Source: Takakia lepidozioides (lineage: Eukaryota; Streptophyta; Takakiopsida; Takakiales; Takakiaceae). From it: a stretch of DNA of 64,000 bases. A model generated the notes under the pieces. That model was not told the origin of the DNA. It did not search any database and saw only the letters and a list, made by a program, of their open reading frames with translations. The position numbers were made by a program, and so were the translations under genes. How positions within the stretch are numbered: the first letter of the stretch is position 1; each line of letters starts with the position of its first letter. Positions 31,954 through 43,490 of the stretch are shown piece after piece. The stretch is taken from the NCBI GenBank assembly GCA_030704615.1, contig CM060733.1:42472001-42536000 (forward strand). The letters run 5' to 3'.

Positions 31954-33179
31954 TGTACCTCCTCCAGCACTAGCCAACTCTCTTTCTAAGCTGCAAAGAA
32001 AGAGACAAGTATAAACAACAGCAAAGTTGCTACCCATTGCCGTGCCTCGGATCTGATGTCAATAGCTTGAGCCAAATTGAAGATAGTTATTCTCCAACAC
32101 CATGCGAGAAACACTCACGACGAATCTTTCAAACCGAGGTGACTTAAACTTGCCGGCAATCATCTCCTTCAATCGTCGAAGCCCGTCCCCAGTAGGAATG
32201 CTAGGATACAATGACTCCACATCAAAGGTAAACAAAAGCACGTCGCCAGGAAGTTGCCTATCCGACAGATCTTTCGACAAAGATATAGAATCTATCATAT
32301 GGTTATCTTCCTCAAGTAGAATGGGAAACAGATGGTGATGCAACCACTTGGATGCGTGCTTAAAAACATATCCGTTGTATGAACAAATCGGCCTCCCCAC
32401 CACCACAGGCTTGTACATTTTGAGCACGAGATAAAACATGCAGGGTCGGTAGCCCCCTTGGGGCTTGAACGCCAAAAAGTCCCTTGTCTGCCTGTCAATC
32501 AAACCAAATAAGAGAGCGGAAGCGAGCAATGCATCCAAACCATATGTGAGATTGTCAAATGGGATCTCTGCCACGGATTTGTAAACTTGTCCATCGTGGA
32601 GTTGGCGGTCTGTCTCATCCACATACCAGTCCTTCCGCATGATCACCAACCCAAGATTTTTGTCTACTAGCTTGATGACGATGGACTCATCTCTGCTCAG
32701 ACAGCGTATCGCAGTCTTGAGGTGACCTCGAATAGAAGATCTGTAGGCAGAGCGAGCCACCTCCCTTAACCGAGTCTCTACAATGTTGCGACCCTCGATG
32801 ATAATGCTTTCCAAAGTAGGAAGTCGCACACACTGATCCCAAGAAGGTTGATGAACTCTGAAAGGAAGAATGGATCTATCTCTAGCATCCCTGAAGTGAT
32901 ATCGAAGACGTAAAGATCGAGCCAAAGAGTCATAAGCATCAAGAATAGAAGAGGGAGAAGGAGGAGTAGGATGTGGAATAAAACTCAAACCTAGGCCTAA
33001 AAGCTTCTTTTCAAAACAAGAGAGTGGACGATTGGCCATGTTGTGGATGGCCACGTTGGTTAACCTGTTCTCTACCTAAGAGACTCTCTTGCAAGAAAAA
33101 GATAAAGCTTATAGCCCTCTACATCCCTCAACGGCCACCAGAAGAGCTTGCGAGCTCCCTTCGGCTTGGATCTGCCCAT
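31953..33179 (-). pseudogene. Penelope-like reverse transcriptase, copy 3 (N-terminal part)
   Basis: The only copy with the N-terminal region: an ATG at 33179 (MGRSKPKGARKLFWW) and, after a frame change, VAIHNMANRPLSCFEKKLLG, then KNLGLVIMRKDWY, PQGGYRPCMFYLVLKM and FTFDVESLYPSIPTGDGL. A TGG-to-TGA type stop falls in the YWHQI motif at about 32059. The reading continues to about 31957 and is cut by the telomere repeat of unit C just before the YIDD active site. An ACCCTAAACCC motif also borders the start codon (33183). It cannot encode an active enzyme. Confidence 0.85.
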
Positions 33180-33209
33180 GTGACCCTAAACCCTTAAAAC
33201 GTGCATAAC

Positions 33210-33211
<2 letters not shown>

Positions 33212-33243
<32 letters not shown>
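33212..33243. repeat. Homopolymer C tract (32 C)
   Basis: Thirty-two consecutive C, 30 bp beyond a telomere-like motif and the 5' end of PLE RT copy 3. Its complement is a strong quadruplex former. Assembly length may be unreliable. Confidence 0.9.
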
Positions 33244-33417
33244 ACCCTCTCCCACCAATCGGAACTACGTGACTGACATGTTGGTAGGTTGCATGATCCG
33301 TACTCTCTCTCATGATCCTCGAGTATGGCCCATCCGTCCGGACGTCCTTCTCAGAAATCGTCGCTAGTAGTGCGGAGCAACGCGAAGCCCTAGTAATTAA
33401 TTATTTCAAGGGTTTGG

Positions 33418-33540
33418 AGAAAGCGGCGGTTAGTGTGATGGTAAAGAGCATTTGTGACGAACGTGAGGTCTGCTGTTCAAATCTTGGCAGCTGAGATTGT
33501 AGTGGTAATGTGTGTCAATTATAAATATATATTTTGTTTG
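33418..33540 (+). repeat. tRNA-like sequence, possible SINE
   Basis: TTAGTGTGATGG and, about 45 bp later, TGTTCAAATCT resemble pol III A and B boxes. An AT-rich short tail follows (ATAAATATATATTTTG). The fold is not tRNA-like. Weak call. Confidence 0.3.
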
Positions 33541-34375
33541 AGGAGGGTCTGAAGGTTGGAGTTAGGCGCTCGCCAGTTGGAGTCCAATGTTGGTCGGTCG
33601 GTCCGCTCGCCAATCGCCAGTTTGCTAGTCAGTCCGCTCGCCAGTTGGAGTCAGTCTGTTGAGGGTTTGGCCCGTCCGCTAGAAGGTCCACTACCGTTAA
33701 AGAGCTAGGACTTAGAAAAAATTTAGAATCTAGACCCGGTGAAAGGGGGTGGGTTCATGAGCTCACCCCCTGGGCCGTACTCGCAGGCCCATATGTGCAT
33801 TGAAGTCCCAATTATTAAAAAATGAGAGGAATAGTATAATTTGGTTCCGTGTATCATATATATATTTCGTTAGTGGACAAATTGGTGCACAGAATGGACG
33901 AATTCATTTGTAACTTCATGCCGTCAGATTCGTAATGATCCAATGGTGCGGATTGAGGGTTATGACTACCCTCGGGAGGGAGGCTAACATATGTGCTCGC
34001 ATAGTCCCTCTAGCTCTCTCGCTCTCAGATCGCTCTTTTCTGGTCTCCGATCTCTGATTGCTCGCCAAAGTTTCTCTTAGTGTTTGTGTCAGGTGAGGCG
34101 AGGTTTGCGCTGCACTGTCATATGATCTGGATGCGTTCATTCAGTAAGTCTTCGGACTTGTAGTGGTTGCAGCTTTACGCCTTTTCTCTGTAGCCCTTCC
34201 TCGCGTTGTGCTATTTTCAAGTGAATTTTGTGTGCTTTCTCTCTCGGTGCCTTTCGAAAACGTTGTCCGTCACTGCACCGGTTGGTTAAACCCTAATCAG
34301 CTCAAATTCCAATTTCAGGTCGTTCAGCATTGCGTTTGTAATTTCGATCGGAAGCATGGACTGGAAAGATACATT
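33541..34375. other. No gene recognised
   Basis: 33560-33690 has CTCGCCAGTTGGAGTC and GTCCGCTCGCCA repeated a few times. No coding motif on either strand, and the plus-strand frame at 34163-34399 is unassigned. Confidence 0.4.
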
Positions 34376-35852
34376 GAAGTCACTCATCCCAAATGGTAGG
34401 AAGAGGGCAAGAATCAAGCTGAAGCTGCTCCAGCAACGTATTCAAGCCATTCCAGGTTAGAAAATGATTATCAGGGAATCTTGCATACCATTCACTTGAT
34501 TTCTTGATAAGTGAACAAGGAAACAATCTCATCTTGGCATCATCGCCATTCTCATTGTTCACTATACACATGTGCTCAAATTGGCTAATGTGTACATCGG
34601 GATCCCCTTTTCCTGAATATATTGGAAAATGTGGTTTTTCCCGTGTTGGTTGTAACGCCATCTGTGGCCCTACCTTCTGCCCACTGACAGGTGCTGGCAC
34701 CCTTGCTGGTGCTGGGCCTTCTGGACCTGTTGTTTTTGTGGTGGATCTTCCACCAAGTGGTGGCCCTTGAGCACTCCCTGCTACTGGCCCACGATATTCA
34801 CAGTATTCCCAGCTTCAGTTGCACTACTTCTCACACTCCCTATCCCCCTAGAGCCAGATCCAGGCAGCCCGCCTGATCCCCCTGAGCCGACACCTTCGTT
34901 GGCCTGTGATCCAAGTGCTCCACTTGATCCAGGTCCAACGGGTTGGGATGACCTGGTTGTAGTCTCAACTCAGCTGTTGGGTCTACTTCTTCATACTCTT
35001 CCTCTTCCAATTTCTTCTCTCTGTTTTCATCCTCCAAGTTCTGCCCTTGGGTTCATGTAACTCAACTGCAATGGTGTTGGAGAGTCTGAACTCTCCGTTG
35101 GCTCTGCCACATCCTCTCCTCCTTCTTCACCTTCCGCTTCAGAAACTGGAGTTCCTGCTTTTGGTGTTCCATGCCAACTCTTATCAAAGATTATTGTCAA
35201 ATCTTTTATCCAGGGATGTACCTCAGATCTTTCACCTCATGATTGATCTTCTTCCCGTACCAATTCCCTTAATCTTTCTTGCAAAGAAACAGAAGGAGTG
35301 GCATCCAACTCTAGTTCTTCCGGTATGGGTGATGTACTCTCTGATCTTAATGGTGTGAGAAGTCCAGATGATTCCCCTATGTCTATTCCTCTCTCCCAAA
35401 GATATGGATAATTAGCTTTCAGATAGCTTTCTCTTTTTGCTGAATATCTCTGGCGTCTAGCTTCTCTTTCATCACTCATGTCCCATGTCTTTCATTTCTT
35501 TTTAATGTGGCAATAACCAAAACTCTCTTCTGTAGTATCTCTCGTATATGCCTGGGTTTCTTTCAAGCTTCAATGCACCCTTGGCTATACTTGAAGTCTC
35601 TGTTACCATATAACCATATGGCAAACAAGTCTGGAAAGCTGTTCTTGGTATGAGTTTGATCCACAAAATATCCTTTGGAATCCAATTCTTTACCAGTACA
35701 AGCTCTTCATGCATATGAGTATAAACATTCACCTTTCTTTCCTCCAAGCCTTCAAACTCTACTCGCTTAATGGATAGCAATGCTATCACATAAACCAATG
35801 TTGGTAACCAACGTGCTCTTCCTCTACAGGCCACCTGATAAATCTTTATCAC
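34376..35852 (-). pseudogene. Ty3/Gypsy gag remnant and leader ORF
   Basis: Minus strand, downstream of the LTR at 36090-36777. An 80-codon N-terminal piece (35237-35479, MSDEREARRQRYSAKRESYL) is followed by a Gly/Ser/Pro-rich linker in shifted frames. Then comes the retrotransposon gag core at 34380-34700 (HFPIYSGKGDPDVHISQFEH, then MRLFPCSLIKKSSEWYARFP and FLTWNGLNTLLEQ). Gag packages the element RNA. The element ends near 34375, so protease, RT and integrase are missing. A further frame (35502-35852) lies between LTR and gag; its function is unknown. Confidence 0.7.
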
Positions 35853-36089
35853 CCCTTTCTCCAGGCCTCACTTAGGGTCAGCATCATGCACTCTCTTAAG
35901 AATGTTTTCTTTACAACCGTCTGGCAATTCCAAAAACCTCTGGAAGAATCGTTTGGACAATCTTTCCTTCTCAGTTTCACAAGGAATTTGATTCACATCA
36001 AATTCTTTAATTCTCCAACCACCATGATCCCACCAGATGCCTGTCACATCTGGTTATTCATGACCCAGTTCCCCAGTATGGTTGCCAAA

Positions 36090-36777
36090 TGTCGCGCGGC
36101 TTTTACTCACCCATCCCTTCGCTATCCGAGGCGGAAACTCCAAGATAGAAGAGTTGGAAATCTCTAAGCACTCAGCCCGCTCAAAACAATCAGTCATGAC
36201 CTACAGCTAGTGTATCATGGGGGTGTTTCCTATTTGTTTTCCTTCCCGCATTCATGTTAGCTAGTTACCTTACTGTTGGTAATTAAGTATCAGTTTGCTT
36301 CAGCAATCTATCGGATTCCATCAACTCATCCATTCATTCCACAGCTTCACTCAGATCTCTCTACACAATGTGAGTATGAAGTGTGTATCAGATTAATATC
36401 TATCAAGTATCAGGCTGAAGCCAATGAGTCTCTAATCTGCTCTACATTACAATTCTACTGCTTGCATTCATTAAGCATCACAGATCAACCTCCTCCTACT
36501 CCGTGCTCTCCCTCTTTCTGCTCAGAGATACGCTCTCTGCCTCATTTTCCCCCAGTGATGTCCGAAGTCCCCCCAAGAAGTGCTCCCCCACTCCTTCCAG
36601 CAGTGATTCCCCAAGAAGTGATCCTTTTTCAGTCCTCGCTCCTCGCTTTATTTTCCTACCCGTTGTTCTAACCGTTTCCCTCACTAACCGTCACCCGTGA
36701 ACTAACATGTTCCATTCGCAGATGTTGTTCCCCACAGTCGTTCCCTGTCCTGCTATCCGTTCCCTATGGTCGTGACA
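36090..36777 (-). mobile_element. 5' LTR of the gag-bearing Gypsy element
   Basis: 688 bp. On the minus strand it starts TGTCACGACC and ends CGACA. Immediately inside, ATTTGGCAACC..CTGGGGA resembles the primer-binding site that follows many plant Gypsy LTRs. It is homologous to the solo LTR at 38152-38762. Confidence 0.75.
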
Positions 36778-36990
36778 GCTGTGTCAAGCTGTGACTAGCT
36801 GTGCGACTGTGTTGGACTGTGTCAGCTGTGTCGAGCTGTGACTGGCTGTGTCGGACTGTGACGGGCTGTGTTGGCTGTGACGAGCTGTGTTGGCTGTGAC
36901 GGGCTGTGTCGGACTGTGACGAGCTGTGTTGGCTGTGACGGGCTGTGTCGGACTGTGACGAGCTGTGTTGGCTGTGACGGGCTGTGTAAC
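36778..36990. repeat. Minisatellite (GGCTGTGACGAGCTGTGTT type)
   Basis: About ten imperfect units of roughly 20 bp, variants of GGCTGTGTCGGACTGTGACG. It lies directly against the outer LTR edge and the 3' end of the transposase-like gene. Confidence 0.85.
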
Positions 36991-36994
36991 CCCC

Positions 36995-39051
36995 CTAAAG
37001 TGCGCTGTTGTCACCCCTAAGGCTCCTGTTGGTCTCAGTCTGTGCAAAAATTAAGGGTACCCCACATATCCCGTAAAAGTGTCTAAGTCCCAGACAGTCC
37101 TCTAACACTTTCATCTCGCAGATTGCAATCGTCATGAGCCTCTTGGAGTGATAGTCATAAACATGCGCACCCATAGTCACCCACTGATGGTTTGTAATTC
37201 GCTTGATGTGATCAAACATCACCCAATCATTTGACAAGTTTCCAGTTGTCATGCGAGTGACCAAGTCGACTCCACTCCTAGGCCCACACGTCGACATTTT
37301 AAAAATGTAACAACGATCGGATTTGTTGCCTTGCCCTGCAAACCTGCTACCTTGGATGTAGTCATATCCAGTCATTCGTTTCACCTCCATGTCTGACCCC
37401 CGACCGAATTTCTGCTTGCAAGATACGATGTGATTCCGCACATTCGGACTACAAACGTGCGAGACGGACTCGAACAGGTCAACCATCTCCTCTTCGTTCA
37501 AGGGCACTCGGTCTGAACCATCTTCAGACATGATTTTGCTAAGAGCAATCTTGTGGGCTGCCTTCAGCTGAATCTACTTTGGTCTGGCTCCAGGGCTCAA
37601 TTTCACCTCCTCTTTTATGATGTCGTGTGCTTCCAGCACAGCCTCACGCATGTTGCCTCTCGCCAAGGGGTGACAGTGGACCCCAACGTGTATGCAAGCT
37701 CTAGTCAAGTCCGGGAGCAAATGGATTATATAATATTGCTTGGCTCTGCACATGGACATGCACATCGGTGGTTCTTTGCAATGTGCGCACTTGAAAGAAC
37801 CCATAGGAGCTTGGCTGAAGACAATGAATGGATGATGCGTTGTGCCAGACCAATCCGTCTCGTTTCTCCGCCCTCCATTGGAGAGAAAGTGGAAGCAAGC
37901 GGGATTGAGGCACCTCAGCTTCCCCGCACAGAGGACGTATTGTACACGAACACCATCAGCAATTTTCATGCTACTGGTCTTCGTCACACCAGGGGTGTCC
38001 GTCATGCTTTCAATCCATGTCTGTTAACATCCCTTAGGCTTTGTTTGACAAAGTAACAGGTGGAAACTTGAAGATGACATTGCCATCGACTTTGGGAGGC
38101 AGATACGTTACCTTCCTGACAGGAAATTTGGCATAGTTGAGAGCAGCCAGCTGTCGAACGGCTTTTACTCACCCATCCCTTCGCTATTCGAGGTGGAAAC
38201 TCCAAGATAGAAGAGTTGGATATTTCTAAGCACTCAGCCCGCTCAGTACAATCAGTCATGACCTACAGCTAGTGAATCATGGTTGTGCTTCCCATTTGTA
38301 TTCCTTCTTGTCTTCATGTTATCAATTCACCTTATCTGATACTGAAGCATCAGATTGCTTCAGTATCTACTTAATTCCAATTAATCATGCATTCATTTCA
38401 CAGCTTCACTCATGTCACTCTACACAGTGTGCTTGTATCGAATAAGTATCAGATTATGATTTATCAGGTACAATGTCAAGGTGACTCTAATCCGCCCTAC
38501 AGTATCACTACAGCTCTGCATGTAATAAGCATCTACTGTTCATCTCTCCTCCTTCTCCGTGCTCTCGTTCTTGCTCTCCGCCTGATCTCCTCCCCTCCAT
38601 GACCAAGAAGCGCTCTCCGTGAAGTGTCCCCTCTTTCCGTTGCCGCTCCCCTTATCTGCCCGCAAGTTGTTCTAACCACCTAACTAATTAACCGTCATCC
38701 CTGTAGTAACACGTTCCTTTTGCAGATGTCGTTCCCTTATAGTCGTTCCCTGCCTACACTCACCAGCAATCGAGAACTTGACTCCACCTCGATAATCTCG
38801 AGCTTAAATTTGCAGCTGCATGACCAGACAGGAAAAATTATGTACTTCTTGTAGCACATGCACCTCAATCTTCTGGTCCTTACTGCAAAATCTAAGCCTA
38901 TGCTAGATCTCAACTGTAATTTACACTTATGCGGATTATCAATCCATCTCAACACAAAACAGTCCCTGCAATAACAATGAAAGCATGAGTGTGCCCTCTC
39001 CTCAAGAGACATAAGCTCGTAGTATTTGCATATCATAGAAGAAGTCATCAC
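36995..39051 (-). pseudogene. Zinc-binding transposase-like gene, copy 1, split by a solo LTR
   Basis: Minus strand, three blocks. 38763-39051 ends CKFKLEIIEVESSSRLL. After removing the solo LTR at 38152-38762 the frame continues as AALNYAKFPVRKVTYLP. 37574-38005 holds the Cys-rich part (CAGKLRCLNPACFHF, then FKCAHCKEPPMCMSMC and THVGVHCHPL-like Cys/His residues). 36995-37531 holds the second domain (DWVMFDHIKRI, HVYDYHSKRLMTIAICEMKV), where acidic residues fall in a DDE-transposase-like pattern seen in plant MULE-like proteins. The assignment to that class is tentative. Stops at about 38040 and 37560 confirm decay. A relative is at 47762-49142. Confidence 0.5.
38152..38762 (-). mobile_element. 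Solo LTR with 5-bp target duplication CCAGC
   Basis: 611 bp bounded by TGTCG and CACTCA on the plus strand, flanked by CCAGC at 38147-38151 and 38763-38767. It is homologous along most of its length to the LTR at 36090-36777, the last ~40 bp being divergent. Solo LTRs arise by recombination between the two LTRs of an element. Confidence 0.75.
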
Positions 39052-40400
39052 AAACAGATCAGTGTGCTATGAATGAGTGGCTTCGGTGCTTGCACCTCAA
39101 TTTAAAATAACAACTTGAAGGCACGTTATTGATGGGCTGTTGTAATCGCAGCTAATTTTCTGCAACTGAAAATGGCTGCACATGGTGGCTGACATGCTGA
39201 TTACCATCTACATGCTCAAAAGCCGATGATGGTGCTCTTTACCTATAGAATAACCAATCAGTGTTCTTCTATGTTATATCTCATAACTCACCATTGCGGC
39301 GTTGCGGCCCCTTAACGAGAGCCGTCGCTTTCCAATTCGTAACTTCAGGGGAACAAGGAAAGGCATAATGGATGCTCTATTTTGAGGGTATGTCTTTATG
39401 GAATCTAACTACTATGGAGGTGCATTAACACTATGAAGAGTAGGATGTCATAACAAATAACCATTTAACACTCTTGACATGGTAGTGTATTTTTTTATAG
39501 AGTATCAAAACCATAACATTTAACAGAAGGAGGCCTTATAATGCGCTATGTTGATCGGGGGAGCTGGGCTGCAATCCCCTGAGATTCTACATAAAACTGT
39601 TAACAGCTCAAAACATGCGCACAATTTCGGCGAGAGCTTTATATCCTCTAAAGATGGTACTCAAGAAATCGTAAAGGTTTGAACAACACTACTGATTCGC
39701 AGGTCACATGCATCAAAGTACTGAAGAGAGAACAAAAACTCATTCTTCACATTGGTAGCAAACCCTACAAACTTACACTCACCAGACTCCCTCCTTGACG
39801 CACTATCTGACACCCTAAACCATCAACCATGGTTTCCATAACCAACAATCCCACAAAGAAAGTAGGATGCGAAGACAAACACAACACTGTTCAACCAAGA
39901 AGCAAGAGACGTAACAAAAATCAGATGAAGATTTGAAACCCGACATGGACCCTAAACCCTAAACCCTAAACTTTATTATACATCCAAGTACTTGGGGTTC
40001 ATACATCCATTGAGACTACGAGGAGATAGATGACGTCCACCGAATCACAGGGATGAAAATTGAATGGATGTGTCCCTACGGATGATAAAGTGAGTTCGTT
40101 CCTAACGAAGCCTGTGCAGCGAGTATAATCCTTTCCCACTTTTTTCATCCTCTCTTTGCGCTCTTCATTTCTTCCTAGTCCGCTTGTGAGAAAGGGTCCA
40201 TTGCGTGTTACACTGGAGCTCCGAGGAGGATTTTGAGAATGTCTCTAAATCAGTCTGCTGTTTGCTGTGAATGTAGCCACAGAGGACACAACAAAGAACC
40301 AAAAAGACCACCCAGAAGGTTTGAGTCTAAACAAGACTTCAGCTCCCTAATAAACCGCCAAGAACACCTCAGCTTCCCGAAGTTCTGCATCTTTTACTAG
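39052..40400. other. No gene; repeat R3 and telomere tract
   Basis: 39660-39945 is repeat R3, also at 44200-44540 (AACACTACTGATTCGCAGG to GATTTGAAACCC). 39949-39971 is CCCTAAA x 3, at the edge where R3 stops. No coding signal. Confidence 0.5.
39949..39971. repeat. Interstitial telomere repeat
   Basis: ACCCTAAACCCTAAACCCTAAAC, three units at the boundary of repeat R3. In the other R3 copy (44545) only CCCTAACCCTG is seen at the same place. Confidence 0.85.
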
Positions 40401-40408
40401 ACTACATA

Positions 40409-41752
40409 TCATGTATCAAGCAACTCCAGACACTCTGCTGCAGTTGGCCTTTGGTCTGGCACCTGATGCTTGCATTTCTCCATCAAACCCAAAAGCTTCG
40501 CATCCAGAATAATATTTGAAGTAGACAAAAGGTACCCAATGCCCCAGATGTCAACCATGGTATCATGAGGCCCAACTGTCATCTCTGGAGCATGTGAATT
40601 GGAATCTAGACGGTGGAGCTTGAAGCACTGATCGGTCTTTATTGCCTCATCAAGATCCACTAGTACCCATTTCTCAGCATTATTCCTGTCGCGAAGAACA
40701 TTTTCCCACCTGATGTCTCTGTGCGCGAGTCCTTTTCTGTGCAACCACTGCAGTGCTTCACACAAACATCGGAGACAGGTCATCAGTTCGTCATGGTTCT
40801 TTGGTTTTGTAACCACAGCCCTCTGCACCACAATAGTTCGGTCTGAATCCCTTCTATGCAAAAAAAGTTCCACATTTGGACAAGATGTCGTCGCCTCATA
40901 GATGGCTACAACTTCCCTGTAGAAAGCCTCATTTGGATAGGACTTCTCTACCTTCCTCCCACATGGACGAATAACTTTTCCACTGTTCCTCCGTATGAGA
41001 GGCATATCCGACACTTCATCCTTTCCTTCGCAAACCTCTTCCATTGTTTTCAGCAACTTCGCCATAGTTATGCAGGCCAGTACAAGCTTAAGTCGTTCCT
41101 TTGCATTTGATATATTGAATTGAATGAGATCACGGCACATGTTCATGGATCCTCCATGTGGATCCACAACCACATATAGCACACAGAATGTCACTAGGGC
41201 TGCCCTCGCATAGTACGCCATGAGAAAGGGGAGATGTTTATACGTCCAGTCCAATTTCGAAATCAATTCCTTTCTTGGATCACCAGCAGTTGTAGGGCCT
41301 TTCTCTTCCCCTCTCCACAAAGCATAGAACCGGAAACCAAACCTAACGACCTTGTCGGGCCTTGTTCCACTATTACTCCCTTCACCAGACTTGTTTCGCT
41401 CTGCCAGCCAAGGGCCATCAAAGAAAAACTTAAGTGATTCATCAATAACAGTGTCCCAAAGGTAGTGAAAAGAATCTTCTGTATCAGCAGTGGGTGCAGG
41501 CATTGGAGGGTCCACAATAGCATTCACAAGTGGAACAATCTTATAACACTCTTCATCAGGTCCAGCTAGTTTGAACAACTTGTCCCTGTTCGTCGGCAAA
41601 GAGTTCCACATATTCAAAGAAACGGGAAATCGTAAGCCATCCTTCAATTCCATTTCCAACAATCCCCGCAGCTCATCCACTTCACAAAGTTGCACACGCT
41701 GCTCAACTATGTCCTTCCGAATGGATAAAGTATTGTCAACTCTGGGGGTACC
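40409..41752 (-). CDS. CR-type PD-(D/E)XK nuclease-protein kinase fusion
   Basis: At least 428 codons, open to a likely 3' splice site at 41752 (TTCGTCAG/GTACC), so this is probably the last exon; no ATG lies near its start. The N-terminal half carries RPD (residues 112-114) and RGEEK (128-132), the D...ExK core of a restriction-type nuclease. The C-terminal half is an atypical protein kinase: AHRDIRWENVL (catalytic loop D327, N332), VDLDEA in place of DFG (347-351), APEM (369-372) and DIWGIGYLL. Nuclease plus kinase is an established CR effector layout and is also seen in fungal-type kinases. The N-lobe is short and I cannot place the ATP-binding Lys. It runs the same way as the header-like exon at 46367-46630, with repeats R1-R3 between. 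Confidence 0.7.
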   Translation of the reverse strand, partial: GTPRVDNTLSIRKDIVEQRVQLCEVDELRGLLEMELKDGLRFPVSLNMWNSLPTNRDKLFKLAGPDEECYKIVPLVNAIVDPPMPAPTADTEDSFHYLWDTVIDESLKFFFDGPWLAERNKSGEGSNSGTRPDKVVRFGFRFYALWRGEEKGPTTAGDPRKELISKLDWTYKHLPFLMAYYARAALVTFCVLYVVVDPHGGSMNMCRDLIQFNISNAKERLKLVLACITMAKLLKTMEEVCEGKDEVSDMPLIRRNSGKVIRPCGRKVEKSYPNEAFYREVVAIYEATTSCPNVELFLHRRDSDRTIVVQRAVVTKPKNHDELMTCLRCLCEALQWLHRKGLAHRDIRWENVLRDRNNAEKWVLVDLDEAIKTDQCFKLHRLDSNSHAPEMTVGPHDTMVDIWGIGYLLSTSNIILDAKLLGLMEKCKHQVPDQRPTAAECLELLDT

Positions 41753-42225
41753 TGACGAAGGAATGGGTTAGAAGACAAGCTGCTCATTGGCATTTGAGAA
41801 CTAATATTATCATTTCCTCTTCAAAAGGAGCAAATGATCTGGTGATGACATACTCGAAGTACGTGAACCTCACTATCAGCAAACTCAGGCCGCAGAGCCC
41901 TGAGAAACTCAGACCACCACAAGGATCAGGTGCTTGTAAAAACAAAACAAGATTTCAACATAGTGGAACATGCACTGAAATGACAAAATAAAATGTCCAA
42001 GGTGCTGGATTGGACATCAACATGCGACAGTTGCATCACGTGATGCACTAGCTTGACACCTTGATGGGTGAACACAGCGAAGAAACTTACACCACACCTA
42101 GTTGCCAAGAGAGCGCAACCCTGAGTGCACATCCAGAATTCCACATCTAAATAACAAGCAACCGTGTCTGCCAAGGACTCACCCAGGAACAAGAATTGCT
42201 AACACTTTCTAGTCCACTTTTTACC

Positions 42226-43490
42226 CTCCCACACTTTACACAGTCACTTCAAGATCTCTCCTCTTGCCCATGGTGATACAAGGAGGGAGGTAGAAGGTGC
42301 TGTAGATTCTTGGGAGAGCGTTGCCACTTCTGCTGCTGATAGAGTCATGGAAGGAAACTAATTATCTGTGGTAGAGCAGTAAATTGGTGGACCCATGAGA
42401 TCAAGCTCAAGATTGCTGAGAGGCAGGCGCTCTATAAGGACTGCTGTAATATCAAAGATGAAAAAAATGCTCTGGTCTAGATACTACCAACTGCGTAAAG
42501 AGGTCAATCAGCTTGTAAGGGATCAGAAGAGGCTTTACTGGGAGAAGTTGTACGGTGACATAAACTTAACCCACCATGGTCATATTGACAAAAGATTCTG
42601 GTTGGCCTTACAGCCAATCATCATAACACCAACAATTGCACAACCAATACATGTACCCTACCTGGATCTTGGCAAGAACCACAACAGTGACAGCCAATGT
42701 ATATAGACTGGGAAAACGTAACACACCGAAGAGAAAAGAAGACAAGAACGCAGAACACTTTAAACCTGCCCTCATCTGCCGCAATCTGACCGACCTTAAG
42801 AAAATAATAGTCCTCTAAGTCTGGAAAACTTGGACATTCAAAGAGCTAGCAAAACACATTTTAGCACGAAACCCTAACAGCTCCGGAAGAATCTCGCCTA
42901 CACGGTCCTAAAGCATACCTGCATGAGTATGTGGGCTCGTAGAACAACAGGTCATAGTCAAGCAAAGATTCTGAAGTCAAGGTGCCAAGAATCTACATAA
43001 CCTGGGCCCACGGTAAGGTGTGGCTAACATGCAGTAATGAACTATAGTGCTGCGGTGCACACTTGCGACGGCAATAGAATTATTGATTTGCATTGTCATT
43101 GGGTGTCTAGATCAGGGCAAGTATGAAAATAAAGTTACCCCACCTTCAAAGGCGTTAACCGCACGTCACTTCCCTAACACTAGCCAAAGCTAAGAAACAA
43201 ACTAATCATGAAGAATCGTCCCTTTTCTTTCCACTATTGTTCTATTGTTGTTCTATCTTGAATCTGAGCAGATTCCATCCTATGGAATAAATAAATTATT
43301 TGCAAACCCTAAGCACTTGACCTTCTGTCCTTCCACTGCTTACACTACTCGAACTCAAGACAGAAAAACAAAGAAAAGCAACAAAAGCAAGAGAGAAGGT
43401 ATAGAAAAGCATGATCAATCACAGACCATACTGAAATGCAGAGATTCCTTACAATCCAATCCAATCTTGAATCTGAGAAGATTCCATCCT
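42226..43490. repeat. Repeat R1 with LINE linker, copy near CR kinase
   Basis: 42343-43470 is collinear with 26191-27310. The first 120 bp also match 6490-6600 and 24810-24930, upstream of the CR NTPase genes. The LINE linker segment is 42343-42820. No gene of its own. Confidence 0.75.

Noticed and set aside
37553-38056. Plus-strand frame of 167 codons
   Set aside because: It is the complement of the Cys-rich transposase-like frame, which has a paralogue at 47762-49142; the plus-strand reading is not conserved.
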